A DNA stretch of 17,595 nucleotides, from positions 1 through 17,595 of the forward strand of contig CANHKJ010000035.1 of NCBI GenBank assembly GCA_947460915.1, read 5' to 3'. How positions within the stretch are numbered: position 1 is the stretch's first letter; each line of letters starts with the position of its first letter. The notes beneath the pieces are model-generated. The model had not been told where the DNA came from and ran no database searches. It worked only from the letters and a program-made list of their open reading frames with translations. This DNA comes from Verrucomicrobiia bacterium. Its GTDB lineage: Bacteria > Verrucomicrobiota > Verrucomicrobiia > Verrucomicrobiales > Akkermansiaceae. The position numbers were made by a program, and so were the translations under genes. Below, piece after piece: positions 5,969 to 14,609 of the stretch.

Positions 5969-8635
5969 TCAACGCAGAGCATCAATCATTTCACCGAGTT
6001 GGGCCAGCTTGCCTTTCCATTCTTCCAGTCGCGCTTTTTCTTGCTCTACGACTTCCGCTGGGGCGCGATCAACAAAACTCGCATTGCTGAGTTTGGCCTC
6101 GCATTTCACCACCTCCTTGCTGAGTTTTTCGATTTCTTTGCTGAGCCTGATGCGCTCTGCTTCGACATCGATCAAACCCTCGAGCGGCAAATACACTTCA
6201 CCCACCGGGGTGATGGCCGCGGGTGTACCTTTCGGCGCCTCATAGGCATCGTCGATGCGGATTTCGGTAGCTCCTGCTAACAAGGCAAGCACATCAGCTT
6301 CATCATTGAGCCACGCTGCGGCAGACTTAACGATGAATGTTACATCGCGGCGAGTCGCTACATTGTATTCAGCCTTCAAATTGCGCATGCGTCCCGTAGC
6401 CTCATAGACAGCCGCTGTTTTTTGACTGGCAGAACCAGCATCGTAGCCGTGCAGCAGTGGGAGTGCAGGTAGTTGCTGATTCATCAGGAATTCCCCTTCA
6501 GCTACATAGCCCATACGCGCCGATAGTTCCTCGGTGACGTGCGGCATGTAAGGGTGAAGCAATTGCAAAAAGCGACTCATTACGGCATCGAATACCGCCA
6601 ATGTGCGATCGCACTCTGCGGCAGTGGCATGACTGCGCAGGTCACCTTTTACCGCTTCCAAGAACCAATCGCAGAACTCACTCCACAAGAACTCGTGCAT
6701 TTTCTGCGCGATTTCACCAAAGCGGTATTCGACATACGATTCCTCGATCTGCACGGTGAGTGCATCGTATTTCGCCATGATGTCAATGTGATAGGGGCGC
6801 AACGAATCCAGAGACGGCAAAGCCAAAGCCCGACCATCGCTCGCCATTTGGCGGAAACGACAAGCGTTGTAAATTTTGTTCGCAAAATTCCGACCCTCCT
6901 CGACCTGTGATTCATCAAAGCGCACATCGCTGCCCACGGGAGCTATGCGCAGCAATCCGAAGCGTAATCCATCAGCACCAAATTGATCCATCAAATCAAG
7001 TGGATCAGGTGAGTTGCCGAGCTGTTTGCTCATCTTGCGACCTTGCTTGTCACGTATGATCGAGGTGAAATAGACATTACGGAATGGTAGTTCGTCCATG
7101 AACTCATAACCTGCCATGATCATGCGCGCGACCCAGAAAAAGATGATGTCTGGTCCGGTGACAAGATCGTTCGTAGGATAGAACTTTTTCTGCGTCTCGT
7201 CATCCATTGTCGCGAAGGGCCAGAGCCATGAGCTGAACCAAGTATCCATGCTGTCTTCGTCTTGCACCCAGTTTTCCGGATCGGATGGTGGCTCAGTTCC
7301 GACGTGGATGTCACCCTTGGTGCGATCGGACAAATCGAGAGTTTCCGCACTTTGTAAGGCCTCAGATTTTTCTTTGCGATACCAAACGGGGATGCGATGC
7401 CCCCACCAAAGTTGGCGGCTGATGCACCAATCTTGAAGATTTTCCATCCAGTGAGCAAAAGTCTTGCGCCAGCGATCAGGACGGAAGGCAATCTCACCAC
7501 TCTCCACCGCTGCGGCCGTGCGCTCTACCGACGGGTAGCGGAGGAACCATTGAAGCGAAAGGCGCGGCTCGATCGGCACGTCCGCACGCTCACTGAAGCC
7601 GACGTTGTTGGTGTAGTCTTCTTCCTTCACCAGAGCGCCCATTTCTTCGAGCATCTTTGCAGCGAGCTTGCGGGCCTTAAAGCGATCAACGCCATCCAAC
7701 TCCGGACAATCGGGGCAATTGATGCGACCATCTGGATGCAAAACATCGATGATAGGTAAGTCGTGACGTTGACCGATTTCGAAGTCCACACGATCATGCG
7801 CAGGGGTCACTTTAAGCGCCCCCGTGCCAAATTCTTTATCCACAGCATCATCAGCAATGATCGGAATGGCCAAACGCGGAAATGGTCTCCACACATGCTT
7901 GCCGATCAAATCCTGATGTCGTTCATCGAGCGGATTTACCGCAACCGCCGTATCGCCCATCAGCGTCTCGGGGCGCGTGGTAGATATCTCCAAAAAGCGT
8001 CCAGGCTCTTCCACTATCTCATAACGCATGGTGTAAAACTTCCCACTCTGCGGCTTAGGTATGACCTCTTCATCACTCAGAGCTGTGAGAGATACGGGGC
8101 ACCAATTGACCATCCGCAGACCACGATAAATCAGCCCTTTTTCGAACAACTTCACAAATACCTGCTGCACCTCACGGGTGTAGTCGGCATCCATGGTAAA
8201 ACGCTCACGCCCCCAATCGCACGAACAACCCAGACGTTTCAGTTGCGAAATGATGATGCCGCCATATTGATCCTTCCACTGCCACACACGCTTGAGAAAT
8301 TCCTCGCGCCCGAGATCCCGCCGAGATTTGCCCTCTTCCTTGCGAATCAGTTGCTCCACCTTGGTTTGCGTCGCAATCCCAGCATGATCAGTGCCTGGTA
8401 ACCACAATACCTCGAAACCTTTTTGCCGCGCGCGGCGCGCCAAAATATCCTGCAACGCATTGTTCAAGACATGTCCCAGATGTAAAATCCCCGTAACGTT
8501 AGGCGGAGGAATTACGATCGAGTAGCCGGGCTTCACGGAACGCGGATCCGCTTCAAAACAACGGCCTTCGATCCATGCTTCATACCATTTGGCTTCCACA
8601 TCCTTCGGTTCGTATCCTTTCGGTAATTCTGACAT
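5969..8635 (-). CDS. valS: Valyl-tRNA synthetase
   Basis: ValRS charges tRNA-Val with valine and edits misactivated threonine. The 888-residue protein has the class I ATP-binding HIGH motif as HLGH (52-55) after PPPNVTG. A CP1 editing domain with STTRPETLMGDTAVAVNP follows. The KMSKS-type loop reads GRKMSKQLGNSPDP (Lys534-Gln538). Next come the anticodon-binding helical domain and a C-terminal coiled-coil arm (about 825-888) full of Lys and Glu. The frame is open 33 codons upstream of the chosen ATG, but MSELPKGYEPKDVEAKWYEAW is the usual ValRS N-terminus. No T-box or other leader structure was recognised upstream. Confidence 0.96.
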   Translation of the reverse strand: MSELPKGYEPKDVEAKWYEAWIEGRCFEADPRSVKPGYSIVIPPPNVTGILHLGHVLNNALQDILARRARQKGFEVLWLPGTDHAGIATQTKVEQLIRKEEGKSRRDLGREEFLKRVWQWKDQYGGIIISQLKRLGCSCDWGRERFTMDADYTREVQQVFVKLFEKGLIYRGLRMVNWCPVSLTALSDEEVIPKPQSGKFYTMRYEIVEEPGRFLEISTTRPETLMGDTAVAVNPLDERHQDLIGKHVWRPFPRLAIPIIADDAVDKEFGTGALKVTPAHDRVDFEIGQRHDLPIIDVLHPDGRINCPDCPELDGVDRFKARKLAAKMLEEMGALVKEEDYTNNVGFSERADVPIEPRLSLQWFLRYPSVERTAAAVESGEIAFRPDRWRKTFAHWMENLQDWCISRQLWWGHRIPVWYRKEKSEALQSAETLDLSDRTKGDIHVGTEPPSDPENWVQDEDSMDTWFSSWLWPFATMDDETQKKFYPTNDLVTGPDIIFFWVARMIMAGYEFMDELPFRNVYFTSIIRDKQGRKMSKQLGNSPDPLDLMDQFGADGLRFGLLRIAPVGSDVRFDESQVEEGRNFANKIYNACRFRQMASDGRALALPSLDSLRPYHIDIMAKYDALTVQIEESYVEYRFGEIAQKMHEFLWSEFCDWFLEAVKGDLRSHATAAECDRTLAVFDAVMSRFLQLLHPYMPHVTEELSARMGYVAEGEFLMNQQLPALPLLHGYDAGSASQKTAAVYEATGRMRNLKAEYNVATRRDVTFIVKSAAAWLNDEADVLALLAGATEIRIDDAYEAPKGTPAAITPVGEVYLPLEGLIDVEAERIRLSKEIEKLSKEVVKCEAKLSNASFVDRAPAEVVEQEKARLEEWKGKLAQLGEMIDALR

Positions 8636-8959
8636 CGCTCGGCACGATTGCCATAGCCAGCGAATCTTGTAAAGAAAAGCATGAACATCTCGGAGAATTT
8701 CGCACAACTTCCCAAACCTCGATTTCGGAATCACCCCATCATTCTGTCACGCCCCTGCGATAGCATACGATCAACTCCATAGCCGATTCGCCTCATTTCC
8801 GAACCATTTTCGTCAATCTTACAAAAAAATGAAAAAATTACTTGCTCTGGGCGCGATAATTGCTTCACTTGATTTGCCTCATTCAGCAATCTAATTCTAG
8901 ATCCCCCTTTTACCAATTTTCCTCATTCCTCTCTTTAGCCTTAGCTCCTCCCTTACGTC
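8636..8959. other. Divergent intergenic region between valS and the M15-type gene
   Basis: This gap must hold the valS promoter (minus) and the promoter of the gene at 8960 (plus). I see no consensus pair for valS. For the plus strand a weak candidate is TTGATT (8869-8874) with TAATTC (8892-8897) at 17-base spacing. The region also contains the signal-peptide-like mini-ORF at 8829-8894. No tRNA-like or T-box structure was recognised. Confidence 0.4.
8829..8894 (+). other. Signal-peptide-like mini-ORF (21 codons), possible gene remnant
   Basis: ATG 8829 opens a 21-codon frame beginning MKKLLALGAIIASL and ending with TAA after LPHSAI. Two lysines followed by a hydrophobic run look exactly like the start of an exported protein, but the frame stops at once. 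There is no Shine-Dalgarno sequence, only A-rich DNA. It may be a chance ORF, a leader peptide, or the stub of a lost secreted protein. Confidence 0.25.
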
Positions 8960-9607
8960 ATGCTAAACAAAACATTTTCTACACGTACGCAAATCCTTAC
9001 TCCAGCTTCTGCTGAATTTTCACTCGTCTCACGCCGCAAAGCCTTGGGGATCATTGGCACAGTAGGTGCCGCTATCCTTGCTGGTTCGCAATCCGCTTCC
9101 GCGATCTTTTTGAGAAAGCCCGCCAGCTCTTTATTGGATTACGATGAACTCCCCGCTGTTTGGGTTGAAAGACAAGGTCGCAACCTTAATGGATATGCCG
9201 ACTACATCGCAAACTTGAAGTTGGAAAAAATTTCAGTGCAGCAGGTGATCTCCGCTCACGCTAAGCAGAGAGGCACACTCTGGAATTCTCTTCCACCACA
9301 GGACTTGTGGAAAAACATCGGCACGACATTGAAGGTAATTGATTACATTTCGAAGAGTATTAACGTGCCAGTTCGTGAACTCGTGTCGGTATACCGAGCT
9401 CCTGCCTACAACGCTCGCTGCGCTGGAGCAAAACGCGCCTCTTGGCACCAGACAAATTTTGCTTGTGATGTCACCTTCCAAACCAATGCCGCAACCATTA
9501 CGCGCACCGCTCGCAGCTTACGCGATCGTGGCCTATTCCGTGGCGGAGTCGGCGGCTATTATGGATTCACTCACATTGACACACGCGGTCAAAATGTCGA
9601 TTGGTGA
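8960..9607 (+). CDS. Tat-exported M15-type (DUF882/YcbK-like) peptidase-family protein
   Basis: This 215-residue protein resembles the YcbK/DUF882 branch of M15A peptidases, which bind zinc and are linked to peptidoglycan peptide hydrolysis in the periplasm. Residues 24-48 form a twin-arginine signal (SRRKALG, hydrophobic stretch, cleavage after ASA48). The domain shows VYRAPAYN (144-151), SWHQTNFACD (161-170) with ligands His163 and Asp170, and GGYYGFTHIDTRG (198-210) with His205, the arrangement expected of M15A zinc sites. Its actual substrate is unknown. It is followed by a strong terminator and is probably transcribed alone. ATG 8960 has no Shine-Dalgarno sequence. Confidence 0.85.
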   Translation: MLNKTFSTRTQILTPASAEFSLVSRRKALGIIGTVGAAILAGSQSASAIFLRKPASSLLDYDELPAVWVERQGRNLNGYADYIANLKLEKISVQQVISAHAKQRGTLWNSLPPQDLWKNIGTTLKVIDYISKSINVPVRELVSVYRAPAYNARCAGAKRASWHQTNFACDVTFQTNAATITRTARSLRDRGLFRGGVGGYYGFTHIDTRGQNVDW

Positions 9608-9646
9608 TCGACCTCCGCTCCCTGAAGCGCTTACCATTTTTCTAAC

Positions 9647-9679
9647 AATCCCATTCCTCTATCGAGTGGGATTTTTTTT
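9647..9679 (+). terminator. Rho-independent terminator after the M15-type gene
   Basis: A 10-bp stem with one G-U pair (AATCCCATTC 9647-9656, GAGTGGGATT 9664-9673) and a 7-base loop is followed by an uninterrupted T run to 9679. This is a classic plus-strand terminator, 40 bases past the stop codon. Confidence 0.9.
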
Positions 9680-9717
9680 GCCTCTAATTCACCTGTTGAC
9701 TCGACAAAGCAGGCGCT

Positions 9718-10842
9718 GTGAGCAAAACTCCATCTCAGCAACGAATGTTTCGCATTTCTGATCGTTATCTGTTTTTTCAAGTTCTCCGAGCTACGGTCTA
9801 TGCCGTAGCAGCCCTGAGCTTATTCATAGTGCTAGGTCAGATTTTTCAGGAAATTCGCCCTCTACTCGTCGAAAATCGAGTGCCCTTACCCTTAGTAGGG
9901 AAATTTGTGCTCAATGTTTTTCCGAAGTCGCTAATGTTCACCATACCTTGGGGCTTCATGGCAGCAGTGATGCTCGTTTTCGGCAGGCTATCCGCAGAAA
10001 ATGAACTGAACGCATTGCAGCTCGCAGGCCTTAGCTTACCACGCGTAGCCCTTCCCGTCATTATACTAGGCGCCTTACTCTCTTCAATTTGCTTGTGGAT
10101 CAATACCTCGATCGTGCCACAAGCCAACGCTCGGATCGACAATGTCGTCTACGATGCCGTGGAGCGTAATCCCAAGGACTTGATCAAGCCCGGTATGATC
10201 ACCTCTCAAATCGAAAATCTTCGCATTTTTGTTCAGAACAAGGATGAGAAAAAACTTCAAAGTCTACATATTTATCGCTTGCCCGATCCGAAAAAAAAGA
10301 CCGAAAATCCAAGCTATGAATATGTTTACGCTGAAGATGCTGGTCTAGGAGTAGATCCGCTCAAAAAACAAATCAAGCTGACGATGAATTCGGCCTACAT
10401 CGAAAGCACTGGCAAAAATCAAGAATTACAAATTATTCTCGCTTCCGCCGCTCCGTGGAAATACGATCTGCTTCGCGAAAAAAAATTCCGTGCGAGTAGC
10501 ATGACGGAGCGAGAAATTCGCGACTACCTCAGCAATCCCCCGCCCGGATTTAAACCGAAGAATATTGCAAAGTTCCACTCCTCCATCATTCAGCGTTACA
10601 CCTTTGCGATGGCAACTTTTTGTTTCGCTTTCATCGCCATACCGCTGAGTCTAGCACGCCGCAGACAGGACTCGACGTCCGGCATCATTCTCGCACTTTT
10701 GTTAGGAGCTGGATATTTCATTTTTACATTGGTAGCACAAAAATCAGGCGATGCTGATAAAGCTATGATCATCTTATGGTCGCCGAATTTCCTCTGCATT
10801 CTTGTTGGCATCTACCTATTCCATCGCGTCCGATTCCGCTAA
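9718..10842 (+). CDS. LptF/LptG-family lipopolysaccharide export permease (YjgP/YjgQ)
   Basis: This is an inner-membrane subunit of the LptBFG ABC transporter, which extracts lipopolysaccharide and passes it to the periplasmic bridge. It is 374 residues from GTG 9718, or 365 from the in-frame ATG 9745; both starts are plausible and neither has a good ribosome site. The family layout is visible. Three N-terminal membrane segments (about 22-46, 70-95, 110-135) include the conserved stretch SAENELNALQLAGLSLPR. A periplasmic jellyroll-like domain follows (about 140-290), then three C-terminal membrane segments (about 298-370) with FIAIPLSLARRR. Whether it is LptF or LptG cannot be told, and its partner is not in this window. 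The SulP gene begins 9 bases downstream, suggesting co-transcription. Confidence 0.9.
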   Translation: MSKTPSQQRMFRISDRYLFFQVLRATVYAVAALSLFIVLGQIFQEIRPLLVENRVPLPLVGKFVLNVFPKSLMFTIPWGFMAAVMLVFGRLSAENELNALQLAGLSLPRVALPVIILGALLSSICLWINTSIVPQANARIDNVVYDAVERNPKDLIKPGMITSQIENLRIFVQNKDEKKLQSLHIYRLPDPKKKTENPSYEYVYAEDAGLGVDPLKKQIKLTMNSAYIESTGKNQELQIILASAAPWKYDLLREKKFRASSMTEREIRDYLSNPPPGFKPKNIAKFHSSIIQRYTFAMATFCFAFIAIPLSLARRRQDSTSGIILALLLGAGYFIFTLVAQKSGDADKAMIILWSPNFLCILVGIYLFHRVRFR

Positions 10843-10851
10843 ACCATCCCC

Positions 10852-12723
10852 ATGCTAACACGACATCCAGTCAGCCGAGTGCTTCAAGGTGTTCGCTCGT
10901 TCTTCACGGGCGAAGCCCTTGAGATGGCTCCCTGGATTGGTCCGCTGCGGCGTTACGATTTACTTAAGTTGCAAGCAGATGCACGCGCAGCTCTGAACGT
11001 CACGGTTTTAGCGATACCTCAAGGTATCGCCTACGCTGCGATTGCAGAGCTACCAATCGTCTATGGCATCGTATGCTCCGCTGTGGCAGCTATCGTCGCA
11101 CCGCTCTTCGCGGGTTCACGCCACACCATTCTCGGCCCGACCAATGCAACGGCCTTCATGCTATTCTCATTCTTCGCGGCCTCTCCAGCCTTGCGCGAGC
11201 GCGAGGTGGAATTGATTCCGCTTGTAGTCATGATGGTCGGAATTTTTTGCTTACTCGGAGCCTTATTGCGCGTCGCCGATTTGCTGCAATACATTTCTCG
11301 ATCCGTACTCGTCGGTTACATTGCGGGTGCCGCAGTTTTGATCATCGCCAATCAATCAAAACATGTGATCGGCGTAGAATTTGATAGCGAAAACACTCGC
11401 ACCTTCATCGGCCAACTCAGTGAGCTCTTCAAAAACATTCACCGTTCTCATTGGTCCTCGGTCGTCACCGCACTCACAACTCTACTGGGTTATCTCGCGC
11501 TGATGCGCTGGAAACCACGCTGGCCGAACTTTGCGATCATGCTTCTCATTTCCTCAGCGATTTGGGGATCACTCGCATTTCATAACATTGGTGCGTTTTC
11601 GCAGGTCGAGTGCTTTACTACCTTCCAACTCCAAGACCTCGCCCCGAGCTTGCCCCATCTCAATCGAACGGGGATTTTCGATGACATCAGCGCGCTCATC
11701 GGCCTTGCTTTTGCGCTAGCCTTCCTCGCCTCACTGGAAAATACAGTGATGGCAAAAACTCTCGCCTCACGAACCGGTGAAGCACCTCAAGTTAACCAAG
11801 ATATGTTCGCCGTGGGCATGGCTAATGTCGCCAGTTCACTGGTCGGTGGAATGCCAGCCTCAGGTTCGCTCACTCGCTCAGCACTCAATGAATCCTCCGG
11901 CGCGCGCACTCGATTTTCCTCACTCCTCTGCGGCGTTTATACCTTAGTTGCAGCCATTGCTATCGCGCTATCACCTGCATGGGGCGTGCCTCTAATCGAC
12001 TTCGTGCCAAAGGCCGCCCTCGCCGCTCTTATCATTGGCCTCGCTTTCTCTCTGTTCAATCTGCGCAATATTCGCGTTTGCTTGCGCTCCACACCTGACG
12101 ATGCGGCAGTGCTTATTGCAACCTTCGCATCATCACTCATCGCGCCGCTCGACACGGCGATTTTCCTCGGTGTGGCTGTATCCATTGCACTCTTTTTGCG
12201 CCGCGCAAGCAGACCCCATCTTGTCGAATACAACGCCTCAGATTCTGGTGATCTCAGCGAAATTCACGGCGTGAAAGACCGCAATAACCCCTCCATTTCC
12301 CTCGTCCATGTGGAAGGTGATCTATTCTTCGGCGCGACTGAAATTTTCCGCTCGCAAATCCAGCGCATCACCTCTGATTCATCGCTAAAAGTCATTATCC
12401 TGAGACTCAAAAACGCGCGACATCTCGATGCCACATCCGTGATGGCCCTCCAAGAGTTGGTCTCCTTCGTTCGATCACAACAACGGCATCTGCTCATTTC
12501 GGGTTGTCCAAGATCAGTGTATCGTGTCCTAAAAAACTCGGGCGTACTTGCCATCTTGCAAAGTGATTGTGATCGTAGCAAAGGTGAGTCCAACGTATTT
12601 CCTGAGAGCCCAAACAATCCAAACCTATCGACACGCGGAGCCCTCAAGCGCGCGCAACAATTGTTAGGCACCAAAACCGCAGAAGTTGTGATTTTTGTGG
12701 ATCAGAAAAAAATCTCAAACTAA
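10852..12723 (+). CDS. SulP-family anion transporter with C-terminal STAS domain
   Basis: This inner-membrane carrier of the SLC26/SulP family has 623 residues. Members move sulfate, bicarbonate or other anions by proton or sodium coupling; the substrate here is unknown. The membrane domain (about residues 45-460) has family segments such as LPIVYGIVCS, GSRHTILGPTNATA and ASGSLTRSALNESSGARTR. A cytoplasmic STAS domain follows from about 482, with the phosphorylation-site-like motif HLDATS (524-529). The C-terminal 50 residues are polar. The gene follows the LptF/LptG gene by 9 bases and is probably expressed with it, although no functional tie between the two is known. The sequence before the ATG (ACCATCCCC) is pyrimidine-rich, with no Shine-Dalgarno sequence. 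Confidence 0.92.
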   Translation: MLTRHPVSRVLQGVRSFFTGEALEMAPWIGPLRRYDLLKLQADARAALNVTVLAIPQGIAYAAIAELPIVYGIVCSAVAAIVAPLFAGSRHTILGPTNATAFMLFSFFAASPALREREVELIPLVVMMVGIFCLLGALLRVADLLQYISRSVLVGYIAGAAVLIIANQSKHVIGVEFDSENTRTFIGQLSELFKNIHRSHWSSVVTALTTLLGYLALMRWKPRWPNFAIMLLISSAIWGSLAFHNIGAFSQVECFTTFQLQDLAPSLPHLNRTGIFDDISALIGLAFALAFLASLENTVMAKTLASRTGEAPQVNQDMFAVGMANVASSLVGGMPASGSLTRSALNESSGARTRFSSLLCGVYTLVAAIAIALSPAWGVPLIDFVPKAALAALIIGLAFSLFNLRNIRVCLRSTPDDAAVLIATFASSLIAPLDTAIFLGVAVSIALFLRRASRPHLVEYNASDSGDLSEIHGVKDRNNPSISLVHVEGDLFFGATEIFRSQIQRITSDSSLKVIILRLKNARHLDATSVMALQELVSFVRSQQRHLLISGCPRSVYRVLKNSGVLAILQSDCDRSKGESNVFPESPNNPNLSTRGALKRAQQLLGTKTAEVVIFVDQKKISN

Positions 12724-12807
12724 TTGCGCAACCTTTCTGACACAGCGGAGTTTGATCATGTAGAAAGCATTCAAACGCTCTCTAAAACAAAATAACATCA
12801 CAACTCC

Positions 12808-13239
12808 ATGAAACACGTATATAACATCATCATTGCCTCCGCCCTGATCGCTGCTGCCCAGGCCCAAGCCCCCGAAGGTAAGCCAGAGCGTAAAGGCCCT
12901 CCAGGTGGGCCTCCCGCTGAAATCATCGCCAAGTTCGACAAAGACGGCGATGGCAAACTTAACGACGAAGAACGCGCCGCTGCTCGTGCTGAATTCGAAG
13001 CCAAGCGCAAAGAAGCCCAGGCCAAGTTCGACACCGATGGTGACGGCAAGCTCAGCGAAGATGAGCGCAAAGCCATGCAAGAAGCTCGCAAAAAAGAAAT
13101 GCTCGAAAAATTCGACAAAGACGGCGATGGCAAACTGAGCGAAGAAGAACGCAAAGCAGCTGGACCACAACGCGGCGGACCAGGTCGTCCAGGCGGACCT
13201 AAAGGCGGCGGCAAAGGTGGTCGCCCTCCTGGGAAATAA
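12808..13239 (+). CDS. Secreted three-EF-hand calcium-binding protein with Gly/Pro-rich tail
   Basis: This 143-residue protein starts with a signal peptide (MKHVYN, hydrophobic core, cleavage probably near AQA at 19-21), so it acts outside the cytoplasm. Three canonical 12-residue EF-hand loops are visible: DKDGDGKLNDEE (44-55), DTDGDGKLSEDE (75-86) and DKDGDGKLSEEE (103-114). All calcium-coordinating positions are present. Loop spacing of 31 and 28 residues, with charged helices between, is shorter than in calmodulin-type pairs. The loops sit between Gly/Pro/Lys-rich ends (PPGGPP before, GGPGRPGGPKGGG after). Similar proteins are common in Verrucomicrobiota and Planctomycetota, but their role is not established. 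The coding DNA carries a 26-base perfect repeat between loops 1 and 3. A strong terminator follows. Confidence 0.88.
   Translation: MKHVYNIIIASALIAAAQAQAPEGKPERKGPPGGPPAEIIAKFDKDGDGKLNDEERAAARAEFEAKRKEAQAKFDTDGDGKLSEDERKAMQEARKKEMLEKFDKDGDGKLSEEERKAAGPQRGGPGRPGGPKGGGKGGRPPGK
12934..13136 (+). repeat. EF-hand coding repeats with an exact 26-base copy
   Basis: The bases encoding FDKDGDGK and the start of the next Leu codon at 12934-12959 recur identically at 13111-13136, 177 bases later. The middle copy, starting near 13024, encodes nearly the same residues with several synonymous changes. Identity at third positions points to recent duplication or gene conversion inside the gene. Confidence 0.85.
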
Positions 13240-13273
13240 GCGATTTTTTTTGCTAACACCACGCTCTATACCC

Positions 13274-13309
13274 AGCCCGCTGTCATCAAGCAGCGGGCTT
13301 TTTCGTTTT
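13274..13309 (+). terminator. Rho-independent terminator after the EF-hand gene
   Basis: A perfect 9-bp stem AGCCCGCTG (13274-13282) / CAGCGGGCT (13291-13299) with an 8-base loop is followed by TTTTCGTTTT. It separates the EF-hand gene from folP, which must then have its own promoter in 13310-13361. I see no consensus boxes there. Confidence 0.92.
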
Positions 13310-13361
13310 CATTCCATCATTTGCTTGCCAAGCCTGCGCTCCCACCGTTAGCTCAGCTCTC

Positions 13362-14210
13362 ATGAATTGGAACATCAACGGCTGCATGCTTGACCTAGCT
13401 GAGTGCGGCATGATCATGGGCATTCTCAATACCACGCCCGATTCTTTTTCTGATGGCGGCACTCATGCAACGCGTGAACTCGCCTTACAACACGCATTAC
13501 AAATGATCGAGGAAGGTGCAGAAATCATCGACATTGGCGGTGAGTCCACACGCCCCGGCGCTCCCGAGGTTTCGGCTGAAGAGGAAATCCAACGTGTCAT
13601 TCCAGTCATCGAATCCCTTCGCCAAAATTGGAGTGGCCTGATCTCCATCGATACATCCAAAGCCATCGTCGCCCGAGAAGCTTTATTGGCTGGAGCCAAC
13701 ATCATCAACGATGTCAGCGGCCTACGGCATGATCTAGCCATGCTTGATGTCTGTCGGGAATCCGATTGCGGGATTATCATCATGCACATGCTCGGCAATC
13801 CGCGCACCATGCAAGTCAATCCGCAATACGATGATGTCGTCAACAGCGTACGTGAGTTTTTTGAAGAACGCTACCAAACCCTAACGCAAGAAGGTATTTC
13901 AGCGGATCGTCTATGCTTCGATCCCGGTATCGGTTTTGGAAAGAGCGTCGAGCACAATTGGACTCTGATGGAAAATCTTCAGCGCCTAGTGGTCCATCAT
14001 CGCCCAATTCTGTTAGGCGTATCCAAAAAATCTTTTATCGCAAAACGAACGGGCTCGGCAGGCATCGAGTCACGTTCTTGGTCAACGATTGCCCTAACAG
14101 CTTACGGTCGCGAACAAGGTGTCATGCTGCATCGTGTGCATGAGGTAAAAAGCAATCTTGATGCCTTGCGCATGTGTGAAGCGATACTTTCTGCACCTAT
14201 GCGGACCTAG
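13362..14210 (+). CDS. folP: Dihydropteroate synthase
   Basis: DHPS joins 6-hydroxymethyl-dihydropterin diphosphate with para-aminobenzoate to make dihydropteroate in folate synthesis, and is the sulfonamide target. The 282-residue TIM barrel shows the signature GILNTTPDSFSDGG (20-33). The second signature is DIGGESTRPG (57-66). NDVSG, MHMLGNPRTMQ and DPGIGFGKS follow in order. The late motif reads LLGVSKKSFI, where many homologues have SRKSF, a conservative Lys for Arg change. The C-terminal HRVHEV matches the family's pterin-site histidine region. No folate gene (folK, folE) is adjacent. ATG 13362 has the pyrimidine-rich leader common in this window. Confidence 0.95.
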   Translation: MNWNINGCMLDLAECGMIMGILNTTPDSFSDGGTHATRELALQHALQMIEEGAEIIDIGGESTRPGAPEVSAEEEIQRVIPVIESLRQNWSGLISIDTSKAIVAREALLAGANIINDVSGLRHDLAMLDVCRESDCGIIIMHMLGNPRTMQVNPQYDDVVNSVREFFEERYQTLTQEGISADRLCFDPGIGFGKSVEHNWTLMENLQRLVVHHRPILLGVSKKSFIAKRTGSAGIESRSWSTIALTAYGREQGVMLHRVHEVKSNLDALRMCEAILSAPMRT

Positions 14211-14221
14211 CCTGATGAGAA

Positions 14222-14251
14222 AAATCAATTCCCTCGTAACGCGATTGATTT
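14222..14251 (+). terminator. Weak hairpin after folP, possible terminator
   Basis: AAATCAAT (14222-14229) and ATTGATTT (14244-14251) are perfect inverted repeats around a 14-base loop, 12 bases after the folP stop. The stem is AT-rich and only three T follow, so it is at best a weak terminator or an mRNA 3'-end structure. Confidence 0.3.
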
Positions 14252-14410
14252 AATCCGAGTAACGAAAGTATTCTGGCGAGTGAATGATTTCGTGGAAAAA
14301 GTGCAAGAAGTTTAACCTCACGAACAATCCATTTTTTTATTTACACGCAAATGACTCAACTGCGTTTGGGTAATCTATCATCATTTTCGAAATCACTCGA
14401 AATAACTAAG

Positions 14411-14494
14411 TGCGCACGAGAGGACTCGAACCTCCACATCGTTGCCAATACTAGTATCTGAAACTAGCGCGTCTACCAATTCCGCCACGTGCGC
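14411..14494 (-). tRNA. tRNA-Leu (anticodon CAG)
   Basis: On the minus strand an 84-base cloverleaf can be drawn. The 7-bp acceptor stem is perfect (GCGCACG with CGTGCGC) and the discriminator base is A73. The D arm contains AATTGGTAGAC. The 5-bp anticodon stem CTAGT/ACTAG encloses loop TTCAGAT, so the anticodon is CAG, reading CUG. A long class II variable arm follows (around TTGGCAACGATG), then a T arm with loop TTCGAGT. The variable arm and anticodon both fit leucine. The 3' CCA is not encoded: CTTAG follows A73. A small inverted repeat, CGTAAC/GTTACG (14494-14508), touches its 5' end. Confidence 0.95.
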
Positions 14495-14609
14495 GTAACC
14501 TTGTTACGGGGCGAGAATGCAACATACTTTCCAGGATTTGACAACAACGATTTTTCAAATTGGAAAAAAATCTCATTGATTCTTCCTCTGGTTACGCTCC
14601 AATCAATGC

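Noticed and set aside
7763..8401. 212-codon plus-strand open frame antisense to valS
   Set aside because: Long antisense frames are common opposite highly biased coding sequence; valS is intact and matches its family throughout.
8636..8828. Possible T-box or amino-acid-responsive leader before valS
   Set aside because: I found no T-box-like sequence, specifier hairpin or terminator/antiterminator pair on the minus strand.
12715..13262. Two minus-strand frames of about 150 codons opposite the EF-hand gene
   Set aside because: They are mirror frames of the repetitive EF-hand coding DNA, giving low-complexity Phe/Ala and Ser/Pro/Leu proteins; the plus-strand EF-hand loops and signal peptide are unambiguous.
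14385..14402. TTTCGA/TCGAAA inverted repeat just past the tRNA 3' end
   Set aside because: A six-base AT-rich stem with no following T run on the minus strand; too weak to call a terminator.
14538..14543. Perfect TTGACA before the M16 gene
   Set aside because: At 16-18 bases downstream there is no TATAAT-like box, so a promoter call is not supported.
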